A stretch of 64,000 nt of DNA from Streptococcus timonensis (GCF_900095845.1 NZ_FMIX01000004.1:1061501-1125500); one strand, 5' to 3'; counted from the stretch's first letter, positions 27,963-39,635 are shown. Notes: generated from the letters alone by a model not told the origin. Numbers and translations are program-made.

Positions 27963-28007
27963 TCAGGTGAAATTATCTAACTCAATTTGATAAATGAGGA
28001 GTTTTTA

Positions 28008-28388
28008 TTATTTTTCACGAATCACTTCTACCTTGTATCCATCTGGATCTTTAACAAAGTAATAGTTTGGTTGTGTTCCTGGAAGTCCATTTGGATTTGT
28101 CACTTCGTAACCCTTGTCGCTATGTTCTTTATGAAGAGCCTCAAGGTCAGGTGTACTTAGAGCGATGTGAGCAAAACCGTCACCTACAACATAAGGTCCA
28201 TGATCGTAGTTGTAAGTCAACTCCAATTCATAATCATCGCCATCAAGACCTAGATAAACAATGGTAAAAGCGTGTTCTGGGAAGTCCAGACGACGCAATT
28301 CCTTAAACCCAAACGCATCTTGATAAAAAGCAATTGATTTTTCAAGATTTTCTACTCGCAAGCAAGTATGTAACATTTTTGATGCCAT
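28008..28388 (-). CDS. gloA: VOC family protein, lactoylglutathione lyase-like
   Basis: Glyoxalase I-like metalloenzyme of the vicinal oxygen chelate fold, predicted to convert a methylglyoxal-thiol adduct. It has two beta-alpha-beta-beta-beta units, with metal-ligand candidates His in LHTCLRVENLEKSI, Glu in YELELTYNY, His in FAHIALST and Glu in YKVEVIRE. The start at 28388 follows AAAGGAG and gives 126 residues, the normal length; the longer frame is unsupported. Since streptococci often import or lack glutathione, the thiol used here is uncertain. It lies after rplT on the same strand. Confidence 0.9.
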   Translation of the reverse strand: MASKMLHTCLRVENLEKSIAFYQDAFGFKELRRLDFPEHAFTIVYLGLDGDDYELELTYNYDHGPYVVGDGFAHIALSTPDLEALHKEHSDKGYEVTNPNGLPGTQPNYYFVKDPDGYKVEVIREK

Positions 28389-28444
28389 TTTTTCTCCTTT
28401 GTTTAAAAAAGACTGGAACAAATTTGCACCAGTCTTGTGAATTA

Positions 28445-28804
28445 TTATTTACCAAGTTTTGCTTTCGCTGCATCTGCAAGAGCTGTGAAAGCTGCTGCAT
28501 CGTTAACAGCCAAGTCAGCAAGCATTTTACGGTTAACTTCGATCTCAGCCAATTTCAAACCATGCATCAATTGTGAGTATGAAAGTCCGTTCATACGAGC
28601 TGCCGCATTGATACGTGTGATCCACAATTTGCGGAAGTCACGTTTCTTTTGACGACGGTCACGGTATGCATAGTAGTAAGAGTTCATTACTTGTTCTTTT
28701 GCAGTACGGAACAAGATGTGTTTAGCTCCATAGTAACCTTTTGCTAATTTTAAAATACGTTTACGACGTTTGCGTGATACAACGCCACCTTTAACACGTG
28801 CCAT
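28445..28804 (-). CDS. rplT: 50S ribosomal protein L20
   Basis: Early-assembling large-subunit protein of 119 residues that binds 23S rRNA and, in Firmicutes, represses its own operon by binding the infC leader. The very basic N-terminus ([20 protein letters not shown]), the [14 protein letters not shown] segment and the C-terminal [15 protein letters not shown] are diagnostic. It is the third gene of infC-rpmI-rplT. Confidence 0.98.
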   Translation of the reverse strand: MARVKGGVVSRKRRKRILKLAKGYYGAKHILFRTAKEQVMNSYYYAYRDRRQKKRDFRKLWITRINAAARMNGLSYSQLMHGLKLAEIEVNRKMLADLAVNDAAAFTALADAAKAKLGK

Positions 28805-28853
28805 TTATATTTCCTCCAATATTTCCTAGAATTGTTAACTTACAAATACGCGA

Positions 28854-29054
28854 TTATTTCAAGCGAGTAAGCATTGCTTTGATACGTTTGAAATCTCCTG
28901 AATGCACCATAGATGCTTTACGAAGATGACGACGTTGTTTCTTAGTTTTTCCGTGGAAACGGTGAGAAGTGTAAGCACGGAAACGTTTAAGTCCACCAGA
29001 ACCTGTACGTTTGAAACGTTTAGCTGATGCGCGGTGTGTTTTTTGTTTTGGCAT
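28854..29054 (-). CDS. rpmI: 50S ribosomal protein L35
   Basis: Small basic ribosomal protein of 66 residues. [20 protein letters not shown] at the N-terminus and the [15 protein letters not shown] motif are standard. It lies between infC (32 nt) and rplT (49 nt) in the conserved translation operon and has an AAGGAG site. Confidence 0.98.
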   Translation of the reverse strand: MPKQKTHRASAKRFKRTGSGGLKRFRAYTSHRFHGKTKKQRRHLRKASMVHSGDFKRIKAMLTRLK

Positions 29055-29086
29055 GATTTTTTCTCCTTTATTTGACTTTCCGACAA

Positions 29087-29608
29087 TTATTTTTTGTCAG
29101 TTGCTGGTGCCAACTGCATGAACATTTGGCGACCATCCATTTTAGCACGTTGTTCGATGATAGCAATATCTTGTGTTGCTTCAGCAAACTCGGCTAAAAC
29201 TTTTGCACCAATCTCTTTATGGGTGATCATACGCCCTTTAAAGCGAATGGATACCTTCACTTTGTTCCCTTTTTCAAGGAACTTGCGAGCATTGCGAAGT
29301 TTCGTATCGAAATCACCCTTATCAATAACTGGGCTCAATCGAACTTCTTTCACGGTCACAACGCTTTGTTTTTTGCGTTGTTCTTTTTGTTTCTTCTGGT
29401 ACTCAAATTTGAACTTACCGTAGTCCATAATTTTTGCAACAGGAGGTTTAGCTTGAGGTTGAATGAGAACCAAGTCCACGTTCGCTTCATCCGCAAGTGC
29501 TTGCGCTTCACCAAGTGGTTTGATACCTAATTGCTCACCCTCAAGACCGATTAAGCGAACTTCACGTACACGAATTTCATCATTGATGAATAAGTCTTGC
29601 TTTGCTAT
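29087..29608 (-). CDS. infC: Translation initiation factor IF-3, probable ATA start
   Basis: IF-3 binds the 30S subunit, keeps the subunits apart and checks the start codon. The protein shows [16 protein letters not shown] at its start, the [13 protein letters not shown] linker and the C-terminal [15 protein letters not shown] and [13 protein letters not shown] placed the start at an ATA codon at 29608, 6 nt after AGAGGTG. This gives 173 residues, the same as Bacillus IF-3, and fits the rule that infC uses a non-canonical codon that IF-3 itself discriminates against. A GTG 9 nt upstream (29617) would leave the ribosome site overlapping the codon. Confidence 0.93.
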   Translation of the reverse strand: MAKQDLFINDEIRVREVRLIGLEGEQLGIKPLGEAQALADEANVDLVLIQPQAKPPVAKIMDYGKFKFEYQKKQKEQRKKQSVVTVKEVRLSPVIDKGDFDTKLRNARKFLEKGNKVKVSIRFKGRMITHKEIGAKVLAEFAEATQDIAIIEQRAKMDGRQMFMQLAPATDKK

Positions 29609-29765
29609 GGTTTTCACCTCTTTTTTTATTTTAGAGAAAAACAAGAGCGGACTTGCTAACGCAAATCCGCACTACATGATTATAGTTCATTTCTGAAACT
29701 TGATCCGTAGGGGCCAGACAACGTTAGTCGCAAGGCGAGAAGTTCTCACTTCTGCTTTTCTCAAC
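29609..29765 (-). promoter_or_regulatory. L20 leader (infC operon 5' UTR with attenuator)
   Basis: A leader of about 155 nt before infC. It begins with GTTGAGAAAAGCAGAAGTGAG on the minus strand and contains AGAACTTCTCGCCTT, which resembles the L20 autoregulatory leader of low-GC Gram-positives. Near its 3' end GCGGATTTGC and GCAAGTCCGC (29647-29670) form a 10-bp stem followed by TCTTGTTTTTCT, an intrinsic attenuator. L20 binding is expected to favour termination, lowering the whole infC-rpmI-rplT operon. Confidence 0.82.
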
Positions 29766-29771
29766 TTTTAT

Positions 29772-29800
29772 ATCATATCAAGTTTTCCCTAGTTTGTCAA
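29772..29800 (-). promoter_or_regulatory. infC operon promoter
   Basis: -35 TTGACA (29795-29800), 17-nt spacer, -10 TATGAT (29772-29777) on the minus strand. Confidence 0.88.
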
Positions 29801-29863
29801 GATAAAAGTTATTTTTTTCTATCTTTAATTTAAAAATCTATAAAAGCCTATAGTCATCATTTA

Positions 29864-31252
29864 CTACTCACGTGAATAATATATATGATGTGGTTGCAAT
29901 CGAGAATTGAGAAGTTCTGAAACAGTCACAAAACTATAACCTTGTTCTTTCAAATACTCAATAACTCGTGGAAGCGCATTGATCGATGGTTGATGGATAT
30001 CATGCATCAGAATAATAGATCCATTGCTAACTTGGTGCTGAATTTCTGTTAAAATTTTTGTTTCATTCAGACTCTTCCAGTCCAAACTGTCTACATTCCA
30101 CATAATAAAGCTTAAATCGAGACTATTACGAATATCATCAGAGATTGCTCCATAAGGCGGACGCATCAATTTAGAACTAGTTCCAAGAACACTGGTAATT
30201 GCAGATTCTGTATCTGTAATTTGTTTCTTTGCATCTTCTAGAGAAAGTTTCGTCAAGACTGGATGGTTCCAACTATGATTACCGACCTCATGTCCTTCTG
30301 ATTTCATTCGTTTTAGAATGGACTCATTACCAGCTATATTCTTCCCTTGTACAAAGAAGGTTGCTTTTATGCGATACTTAGCTAAAATATCCAGAGCTTG
30401 AGGAGTCGTATTTCCATCAGGACCATCATCAAAGGTTAAAGCTACAACTTTTTTATGCTTTTCTCCTTGAATAGTCTCATACAGTTTAGCATCTTTTTCT
30501 GCTAGATAAGCTACTTTAATCAGTTCAAAATAGTCAGAAATAAGAAGTCCTATTTCTCCTGTGTTTCCTGTTTGATTTACTGGGTATATGATAAGTTGAC
30601 TATCCTTGTAGGCAAATTTCCAATTAGATAAATCCGTGTTCGAAAAGTCAGCTATAACTTGATTTACAAGTGTTTGCTCTACTTTCTTATCAAGAAGAGC
30701 TGATTTAATATCCTCTAATAATTTTCCTTTAGCTGCCGAAGCATCATTGAAGAATTGATCAAGAGTGAAGAGATTGCCATCTTCTTTAAGATAAAGCTGA
30801 TTTAAGGTTGTATTCTCTAATTCTACAAGATTGGAATTTGACAAATCATAGACTTGTTTTTTAACTACTCTATTTTCAATTCCTCTGAATGAAGAATCTC
30901 CTTTTTCTGAATAATAGAAAATCAGATGTTCTTTTCCTTCTACCTTATCTGTAATATCTTTTATCACGATATCTTTGACAGGAGAAATAATACTATCTCC
31001 TCTCATTGGATAGTAGGTAATAATCTCTGATTTATCTTTACGGAAATGATCTTTTTGACTTTCTTGCGAAAAAGCACTATCTTTTTCAGATATTAATGCT
31101 TCAATCTTTTGTTCAAAGTTCTGTTTAGTTAATACTTTATGGGTGATTGCACCACCTAAAGCAAGTATTGTGAAAAACAATAGTCCTACAAGGAAACCTA
31201 ATTTCACACTATTATTCTCATCATTCTTTCGGGTTGTTCTCTTTTTTGTCAT
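29864..31252 (-). CDS. pgdA: Peptidoglycan N-acetylglucosamine deacetylase
   Basis: Extracellular, membrane-anchored enzyme that deacetylates GlcNAc in peptidoglycan and gives lysozyme resistance. One N-terminal membrane helix (about 19-39) is followed by a long N-terminal domain. The NodB (CE4) domain at about 268-450 has TFDDGPDG (motif 1), HSWNHP (motif 2 zinc histidines), MRPPYG (motif 3), DSLDWK (motif 4) and LMHDIH (motif 5). The 462 residues match PgdA. The ATG has no Shine-Dalgarno sequence. An extended -10 (TGATATGAT) ends 6 nt upstream, so the mRNA is probably leaderless. Confidence 0.94.
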   Translation of the reverse strand: MTKKRTTRKNDENNSVKLGFLVGLLFFTILALGGAITHKVLTKQNFEQKIEALISEKDSAFSQESQKDHFRKDKSEIITYYPMRGDSIISPVKDIVIKDITDKVEGKEHLIFYYSEKGDSSFRGIENRVVKKQVYDLSNSNLVELENTTLNQLYLKEDGNLFTLDQFFNDASAAKGKLLEDIKSALLDKKVEQTLVNQVIADFSNTDLSNWKFAYKDSQLIIYPVNQTGNTGEIGLLISDYFELIKVAYLAEKDAKLYETIQGEKHKKVVALTFDDGPDGNTTPQALDILAKYRIKATFFVQGKNIAGNESILKRMKSEGHEVGNHSWNHPVLTKLSLEDAKKQITDTESAITSVLGTSSKLMRPPYGAISDDIRNSLDLSFIMWNVDSLDWKSLNETKILTEIQHQVSNGSIILMHDIHQPSINALPRVIEYLKEQGYSFVTVSELLNSRLQPHHIYYSRE

Positions 31253-31258
31253 AGTCTT

Positions 31259-31267
31259 ATCATATCA
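31259..31267 (-). promoter_or_regulatory. Extended -10 promoter of pgdA
   Basis: TGATATGAT on the minus strand, 6 nt before the ATG at 31252; no clear -35. Confidence 0.6.
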
Positions 31268-31320
31268 AATTTGAACTATAATTTCAATGAAAAGCGTGCA
31301 TAACTTGATTCGATATAAAA

Positions 31321-31350
31321 GGAAAAATCCTAGAATTTTCTAGGATTTTA
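31321..31350 (-). terminator. ezrA terminator
   Basis: AAAATCCTAGA / TCTAGGATTTT with a 4-nt loop; the minus strand continues TTCC. Confidence 0.9.
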
Positions 31351-31354
31351 TCTT

Positions 31355-33082
31355 TTAAAAACGAATCGTTTCTCTTGTTTTTTCATAAGATGTAACAAAG
31401 CGATTAGTTACACCAGGCTCAGCAAGTTCCAAAGCTTGAGATATTTTTTCAAAAGAAGCTTGATAATCAAACTCTGTCTCAAAGATATGCAAGGCTTCAT
31501 GGAAAGCCTGCTGGATACGTTCATCAAATGATCTGTATCGGTTAGAATATTGTAGTAATTGTTCTGTCAAAGTAGCATTTTGAACAATACTGTACGTTTC
31601 AGCTTCCAAAATTTCCATATCATTTGTTGCAATCTCTAGAACACGATTAACAGACTCAATATTAATCTGCGACTGTTCCAATTCAGCCATTAGATCCTCT
31701 GTACTATGGCTTGCATCAAAGAATAGTTTCAAGAATTTTTGAGGAATACCTGGAAGATTTCTCTTTTCCATGTAACGCTTAATGGTATGTAGTCGGTTTA
31801 CATAGACATTTGCTTTTTGACGAGCATTTACATCATCTTTTTCAATTTGAACCAAACGCTCACTAACACCGATTTGATCATCTTCAATATCTTTTAATGT
31901 AGTTTGAAGATTTTCTAAACGTTCTTTCAAGATAGAGTATGGTTCTGTTACTTCAGATTGCTCACTTGTCATCTCTTCAACAGTCGTACTCATTGCTGTA
32001 ATATCAGCTTGCAGACGACGAACACGGTTCACGTCGCTCTCTGAAAGTAAGTATGTCTTACCTAGACGCTCCATATCTTTAACAAGAACTTCGTTATTCT
32101 CTTTCAAATGTCCAAGATAAGTAGGAAGCGTAGACATCAATTTTTCAAAAGCTTTTTCAGAAGCAATTTCACGTGTGAAGATATCGTAAAGTGCATTAAT
32201 TTCTTCTTGGATTTGAGCATTTTCATACTCGGCATTGTCAAGTTCTAGTTTTCGAAGATTTTCATGGTTATTTTTTAATGCCTCATACAAAAGTTGAAGT
32301 CTAGATTCGATATCTGTTTCAACAAATTGATAGTTTGCATCTAAAAGCTTACGATAACCCGACTCTAAATCCTCTAATTGTTCTGGTAACTCAGTTGTCA
32401 GTTTAGCTACAATAGCTGGAATTCGATCAACAATATGAGTTAAAGCAAGAATATGATTTTCGGTACTATCTAAAACACCAGCAGCTTCAACAGGATCTCC
32501 AGAAGAATTCAAGGTTACAAATTGAGAAAACTCAGACTGGATGTGTTCGAGTTGTTTCTCAATCTCAGGTAAAGCTGCACCATATTGTTCAGAATTATCT
32601 GCTACTTTGTGCTGTAAACTTTCAAACAAGTCTAAAGCATGAAGTACACGCCCACTATTTTTTGATTCTTGTTTTTCAAGATCTGCTAAAGCCTTACGAA
32701 TAGAATCAATATCTTCTTCAATCAGACTAATCTGGCTCTCGATTTGCTCTATTTGTTGACGAGCTTTCAAAAATCGGAAAGAATTGTTAAACCCTTCAGC
32801 TTCAAAGAGATTGTTCTCAATATCAGCAAACGAATTCAAGGACAAATCAACCCATTTTTGATTCCATTCACGAAATGCAACTTGACTTTGACCAATCAAA
32901 TGCATGTTTTTCACAGCCTCTACCTCATCATTAACAGGAAGGTTGTAAAGTTCTTCTTTTCTTTGTTCCAAAGCTGCAAGTCTGCTACTATTGCGTTTAC
33001 GAATTAAAACTGCCATTACATAAGCAACAATAAGTAGAGCGGCAACTGCAATCAAAGTAATAATCAATTGATTATCAGACAT
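31355..33082 (-). CDS. ezrA: Septation ring formation regulator EzrA
   Basis: Membrane-anchored division protein that links FtsZ to the septal machinery. One N-terminal membrane helix (residues 6-27) with a very short external end is followed by about 540 cytosolic residues of spectrin-like coiled coil, rich in Glu, Leu and Gln. The C-terminal patch FETEFDYQASFEKISQALE contains the QxxA-like FtsZ-binding surface. Length 575 matches. AAGGAG precedes the ATG, and an extended -10 (TGATATAAT, 33118-33126) is about 35 nt upstream, in the gap after gyrB. Confidence 0.97.
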   Translation of the reverse strand: MSDNQLIITLIAVAALLIVAYVMAVLIRKRNSSRLAALEQRKEELYNLPVNDEVEAVKNMHLIGQSQVAFREWNQKWVDLSLNSFADIENNLFEAEGFNNSFRFLKARQQIEQIESQISLIEEDIDSIRKALADLEKQESKNSGRVLHALDLFESLQHKVADNSEQYGAALPEIEKQLEHIQSEFSQFVTLNSSGDPVEAAGVLDSTENHILALTHIVDRIPAIVAKLTTELPEQLEDLESGYRKLLDANYQFVETDIESRLQLLYEALKNNHENLRKLELDNAEYENAQIQEEINALYDIFTREIASEKAFEKLMSTLPTYLGHLKENNEVLVKDMERLGKTYLLSESDVNRVRRLQADITAMSTTVEEMTSEQSEVTEPYSILKERLENLQTTLKDIEDDQIGVSERLVQIEKDDVNARQKANVYVNRLHTIKRYMEKRNLPGIPQKFLKLFFDASHSTEDLMAELEQSQINIESVNRVLEIATNDMEILEAETYSIVQNATLTEQLLQYSNRYRSFDERIQQAFHEALHIFETEFDYQASFEKISQALELAEPGVTNRFVTSYEKTRETIRF

Positions 33083-33161
33083 ATCAAACTCCTTTTATAC
33101 TTGACACAATTGTATTGATTATATCATATTTTTTTTAATAGTGGAAACACTTTCCGCACTT

Positions 33162-35185
<2,024 letters not shown>

Positions 35186-35315
35186 ATCTCATTAAAAGCT
35201 TTATGGCAAGACAACTAGAAATTGGTCAAAACCATTTATATTCGTGATACTTTACACCTCCTCATTATACCATTTTTTCATTAAAAATGCGAATATTTCC
35301 TTTATTTTTAATAGT

Positions 35316-35360
35316 AAAAGAGAGAAATTCTCTTTTTGTAGAAAATCCCTCTCTCTTTTT
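35316..35360 (-). terminator. Terminator after the DJ-1 gene
   Basis: Overlapping inverted repeats AAAAGAGAG ... CTCTCTTTT and AAAAGAGA-gaaat-TCTCTTTT; either fold gives an A/T-flanked hairpin. Confidence 0.65.
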
Positions 35361-35362
35361 TA

Positions 35363-35911
35363 TTATTTTCCAAAAATGTCCTGATAAAGCATCCCTTTTC
35401 GTAAGCTTTCTGCATCTCCACCTAGTATTTCAACCAAGTGATAAGAAAAAGCTAAAGCTGTTGCAGAACCACGACTAGTAATGATATTGCCATCTACCAC
35501 GACTGTCTCCTTGATATAGCTTCCATCTGCAATTTGTTCTTGAACACCATCATAACAAGTGAATTTTTTACCGCTAAGAAGCCCCGCTCGATTTAGGACA
35601 ATTGGTGCGGCGCAAATTGCTGCTAACTTCTTACCAGCTTGATTCAGGCCTTGCAACTCATCTATTAAGACTTCATTGTCACGTAGATTAGCTGACCCAG
35701 GCATCCCTCCTGGAAGAACTACCAAGTCATAGTCTGACAAATCTCCTGCAAAGACTAAATCTGGAATGACTTGAATACCATGTGAACCAGTGACCTTATC
35801 TTCTAGTCCAACCATTTCACAAGTAATATTTGCTCGACGTAAAACATCTACAACTGTCAGGGCTTCAATTTCTTCAAAACCATTGGCTAACATAACTGCT
35901 ACTTTAGACAT
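35363..35911 (-). CDS. DJ-1/PfpI family protein
   Basis: Soluble protein of the DJ-1/ThiJ branch, 182 residues. The nucleophile-elbow cysteine is in AAICAAPIVL near residue 104, with the conserved glutamate in GFEEIEA near residue 14 and VLPGGMPG in the middle. Such proteins have been linked to protein or nucleotide deglycation, chaperone activity or thiamine metabolism; none can be assigned here. It starts 11 nt after the rodA stop, so it is the last gene of dinG-rodA-DJ-1. Confidence 0.92.
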   Translation of the reverse strand: MSKVAVMLANGFEEIEALTVVDVLRRANITCEMVGLEDKVTGSHGIQVIPDLVFAGDLSDYDLVVLPGGMPGSANLRDNEVLIDELQGLNQAGKKLAAICAAPIVLNRAGLLSGKKFTCYDGVQEQIADGSYIKETVVVDGNIITSRGSATALAFSYHLVEILGGDAESLRKGMLYQDIFGK

Positions 35912-35922
35912 TCTTATCCTCC

Positions 35923-37146
35923 TTATTTGACCTTTTTCAAAACGACTTTTTTACGTTTAAACTTCGCTCGACCACTCTTTTCATCAGCCAAATGGGTTTG
36001 GTAGCTCATTGATAAGAGCAATCCAACACCAATTAAATTACTAATGATGGCTGATCCTCCTTGAGAAATAAAAGGCAAAGGAATTCCTGTCAGAGGAAGT
36101 AAACCTGTAACGGCACCAATATTTTCAAAGATGTGGAACAGTAACATCATGATAAAACCAGTTGAAATGTAGGTATAAAATTGATTATTGGATTTCAGAG
36201 TGATTTTGAGCATGCGATAGATTAATAGAAGGTAGAGTGCAATCACAATTACTGACCCAATAAACCCAAAATCCTCCGCAATCACTGTGAAAATCATGTC
36301 ACTCTCTCTAACTGGTATTAGTAAATTGGAAACATTAAATCCTTGACCAAACAAGCCCCCACTACCAATAGCAATTTGACCTTGCGCCTGTTGATAGGTT
36401 GTTGTCTGCGCATAATCAAAGGGGTTTAACCATGCTAAAATACGGTTAATTTGATAAGTCGGCATCCCAATTTGATGCAAAAATGCTCGTCCATCCTTCG
36501 TGATGAAGATGGCTAAAAATCCAACAATAGCAGACATAGCCGTTAGAAAAATCGGGATAATAATTTTCCAAGAAACTCCTGATAATAAAACCATACCTGC
36601 AAAAATAGCAACGAAAACGAGAGCTGTCCCCAGGTCACTTTGTAAGGCTAGCAAAACTAAAACAGGAATCGTAAAGAGTACCATCCATAGAATTAGGAGA
36701 AAATCTAACCCAATGGTTCGTACATCTTTTTTATGATTCTTTGTAAAGGTAACAATGATATAAGCCAACATCAAAATATAAGATATCTTCATAAATTCAG
36801 AAGGTTGAAATAAGGTCATCCCTCCGAAAAATACCCAGTTTTTAGCTCCGGTCGCAGCTACTAGTCTCGGATTGTAAAAGACTAAAGGGAGGACCATTAG
36901 AATCAATCCTAAGCCATAGAGATATGGGGTGGCTTGCCACAAGAACTTGGTGTTAAAGAACATGACAACAAAGCTAATAATAATTCCGAGGGCAATCCAA
37001 GCTAGTTGCTGTCCTAGTATCGACCAAACATTGTTAGGATAATCATGGCTAACAGCAATATAAATAGCTACTACACCAATTACCAGTAAACAAAATACTG
37101 GCAAAATCAAACTATAATCGACTCGAGAGTCGAGAGGACGTTTCAT
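35923..37146 (-). CDS. rodA: Rod shape-determining protein RodA
   Basis: SEDS-family peptidoglycan glycosyltransferase of the elongation (peripheral) machinery, working with a class B penicillin-binding protein. The 407 residues hold about ten membrane segments. SEDS marks include FQPSEFMKI, LQSDLGTALVF (catalytic aspartate region) and the C-terminal TGIPLPFISQGGSA. The C-terminal tail is strongly basic. It starts 30 nt after dinG on the same strand. Confidence 0.96.
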   Translation of the reverse strand: MKRPLDSRVDYSLILPVFCLLVIGVVAIYIAVSHDYPNNVWSILGQQLAWIALGIIISFVVMFFNTKFLWQATPYLYGLGLILMVLPLVFYNPRLVAATGAKNWVFFGGMTLFQPSEFMKISYILMLAYIIVTFTKNHKKDVRTIGLDFLLILWMVLFTIPVLVLLALQSDLGTALVFVAIFAGMVLLSGVSWKIIIPIFLTAMSAIVGFLAIFITKDGRAFLHQIGMPTYQINRILAWLNPFDYAQTTTYQQAQGQIAIGSGGLFGQGFNVSNLLIPVRESDMIFTVIAEDFGFIGSVIVIALYLLLIYRMLKITLKSNNQFYTYISTGFIMMLLFHIFENIGAVTGLLPLTGIPLPFISQGGSAIISNLIGVGLLLSMSYQTHLADEKSGRAKFKRKKVVLKKVK

Positions 37147-37176
37147 AAAGTTCTCCTTCTCACTTTTCTAATTCTC

Positions 37177-39627
37177 TTATGATTTTTTAAAAAATTTAGC
37201 TATTTTGGAAATAACTTGGTCTTGATTTGTTTCTTCTAGTCGACAATTCTGTGACAAAGATCTCGCGATTTGTTTACCATATCGTTTGGTCAGCATACGA
37301 CTGTCTAGAATAAGGACAATAGAGCTCTGATTCGAATGTCTCATTGTTCGACCAAGTGCTTGTTTTAGACGAATAATAGCCATAGGTAGTTGATAGTCAT
37401 AAAAAGGATTCTTACCTTCCAACCGCAGTTCCTGATTCATCTTTTTGGTAAAGGGGTCTTCAGGATTTTGGAAAGGAAGACGCGTCACCACCTCAATGAC
37501 ACGAGAATGAGCTGAAAAATCAACACCCTCCCAAAAACTACCTGCACCCAGTAAAAGCTCTCGCTCCCCTTTTTCAAAACGTTTTTTTAACTGAGCTGGT
37601 TCTCCATGCTTATACTGCGCTAAATGAGGGATTGACAAATAATCAGAGACTTTTAACAAAAGTTCTCTCGAAGTAAACAATACTAAGATAGGCTCTTTCA
37701 AGCTACTTACTTCTTCAATCAGATTGACAAGAGCTTGAGCATAGTCTTCTTGAGAAATTTCAGTCACCAATGGAAAATCCTTCACAACTAAGATTTCTTG
37801 GTTTTCTTGAAATTGTTCGTCTAGTCTATCAAAAGCAGCATCAGGAAATCCTAGTAATTCTGGCAAAGAAACTCTACTACTAATCTCTAAAGTTGCTGAG
37901 ATACCTAATAGCTGACAGGAGTCCGGAAAAATCTCAGAAAAGAGCAGACGTTGATGACGACTAGAAGAAATTAGAACTTTCTTACTAGAAAACTCCGAAG
38001 AGGATAACCAAAATTCACCATCTGAGCAGAAAAACTTCTGATACTCATGGAGAACTGGAATATCTAATTCAGAAAAATCTTGTCGCAGCTGTGATATAGT
38101 ACTCCTTGGACACATCCTCCGTTTCCCAGATAGAAACTGCTCCATCAGATGACAAAGCTCAAATCGAATACTCTCCATTAATCGTCTTTGAAGCATCCCG
38201 CTTTCTTGAGCCATGATATGGTCTAGTTGATCCACTAAATCGTTTAATAAGAAAGACTTCTGTGAAAGGTTTTCTAAGGTTAACAAGATTTTCTGGGCTT
38301 CATCTAAAATTAATAGACGCCCCTCTAAGAGACTTGGGTCATCTTCAAGTCGGGTAACCAAGTAAGCATGATTGGTCACCAATAATTGGCAACTACGGGC
38401 CTTTTTCTGACTCCGTTTCCAAAAATCCTCTAACCAAAAGAGGGAATCCTTGGAAAGTTTACCATCATGAACTAGATTTGGCAAAAATTGTTGATAACGA
38501 TAAAGCTGACCAATTTCATCTAGGTCACCTGTATCTGTTTCTGTTAACCAAACCAATAGTTGCATTTTAAAGCGTGTATAAAGACGATTTGTTTCTTCCT
38601 CTTGTAAAGCTAGATGAAGGGCATCGAGTTTCAGATAATTCTGTGGACCTTTAAGACTATGGATTGAAAGATGGAAGACCTCTTCTAGTCTTCTAGCTTC
38701 TTCTTGTATAATCTGATTTTGGAGAATTTTAGTAGGAACACTGAGTAGAATCCCTTTTTCATTTTCCAGAGATAAAGCCGGTAACAAATAGCCGTAAGTT
38801 TTCCCAATTCCAGTCTGAGCTTGAACAAAGGCAATTTGTTTATCCTGTAGGAAATCAAGAACTTTTTGAGCAAAGCTAGCTTGTGGGAGTCTATCTTCTA
38901 AGTCCAATAAGGCAATATTGGTCTGGAAATCTTTGGATAGCTTTCGCGGAGAAAGAAGTGACTTTTCTTTTTTCAAAAACAAGCCTTGAACTTCTATTAG
39001 ATCATGCTCTACAAGGACGGACTGTTTCTGATAAACTTCCTCGATGACTAGGTAAGATTCATAGAGTAAGCTGTCTGATAAACTCAATAAGCGCTCCAAC
39101 AACCCTTTTGGCAGTCCAAGCATCTTTTGTCTCATACAAAGAAAGAGTTCTGCTGTTGCTTGGGCATCAGATAGGGCTGAATGGGCTTGCTCTAGAGGAA
39201 TCCCCAACTCTTGGCAAAGAATGCCGAGATTATACTTCTCAAGCTGAGGGTAAAATATTTGAGCCAACTCCACTGTATCGATACGAGACGTGCGCAATTC
39301 ATAACCCTCAAAAAAGAGGAATTCTGCCAATAAATTAGCATCGAACTGAACATTGTGCGCAACAAAAATACCGTCTTTGACCAGTTCAAAAATCTTTCCA
39401 GCCACCTGAGAAAACTCTGGAGCCTTTGCCAAACGTTTATCAGTCAAACCCGTTAATTCTTTGATATGAGAATCCAAATGTTCATGAGGATTGACATCTG
39501 TAGCATATTGGTCAATAATCTCACCATCTTCAATGACCACAATTCCCACTTGGATAATTTTTGCCTTACTTCCGGTACTTGTTGCTTCTAAATCTACAAC
39601 CACATACCGATTATTTCTAAAATTCAT
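37177..39627 (-). CDS. dinG: DnaQ-family exonuclease / DinG-type helicase fusion
   Basis: Two-domain protein of 816 residues. The N-terminal DEDD 3'-5' exonuclease (1-170) has VVDLEAT (ExoI), HNVQFDANLL (ExoII) and HSALSDAQAT (ExoIII). It is joined to a superfamily 2 XPD/DinG-like helicase with Walker A QAQTGIGKTYG, a Walker B-like LILDEAQ and a C-terminal ALGRTMRHS arginine segment. The four iron-sulfur cysteines of E. coli DinG are not evident, as in other Gram-positive fusions. The start (ATG 39627, or GTG 39630) has no ribosome site, and an extended -10 ends 8 nt before the ATG. First gene of the rodA unit. Confidence 0.93.
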   Translation of the reverse strand: MNFRNNRYVVVDLEATSTGSKAKIIQVGIVVIEDGEIIDQYATDVNPHEHLDSHIKELTGLTDKRLAKAPEFSQVAGKIFELVKDGIFVAHNVQFDANLLAEFLFFEGYELRTSRIDTVELAQIFYPQLEKYNLGILCQELGIPLEQAHSALSDAQATAELFLCMRQKMLGLPKGLLERLLSLSDSLLYESYLVIEEVYQKQSVLVEHDLIEVQGLFLKKEKSLLSPRKLSKDFQTNIALLDLEDRLPQASFAQKVLDFLQDKQIAFVQAQTGIGKTYGYLLPALSLENEKGILLSVPTKILQNQIIQEEARRLEEVFHLSIHSLKGPQNYLKLDALHLALQEEETNRLYTRFKMQLLVWLTETDTGDLDEIGQLYRYQQFLPNLVHDGKLSKDSLFWLEDFWKRSQKKARSCQLLVTNHAYLVTRLEDDPSLLEGRLLILDEAQKILLTLENLSQKSFLLNDLVDQLDHIMAQESGMLQRRLMESIRFELCHLMEQFLSGKRRMCPRSTISQLRQDFSELDIPVLHEYQKFFCSDGEFWLSSSEFSSKKVLISSSRHQRLLFSEIFPDSCQLLGISATLEISSRVSLPELLGFPDAAFDRLDEQFQENQEILVVKDFPLVTEISQEDYAQALVNLIEEVSSLKEPILVLFTSRELLLKVSDYLSIPHLAQYKHGEPAQLKKRFEKGERELLLGAGSFWEGVDFSAHSRVIEVVTRLPFQNPEDPFTKKMNQELRLEGKNPFYDYQLPMAIIRLKQALGRTMRHSNQSSIVLILDSRMLTKRYGKQIARSLSQNCRLEETNQDQVISKIAKFFKKS

Positions 39628-39635
39628 CACTAAAA

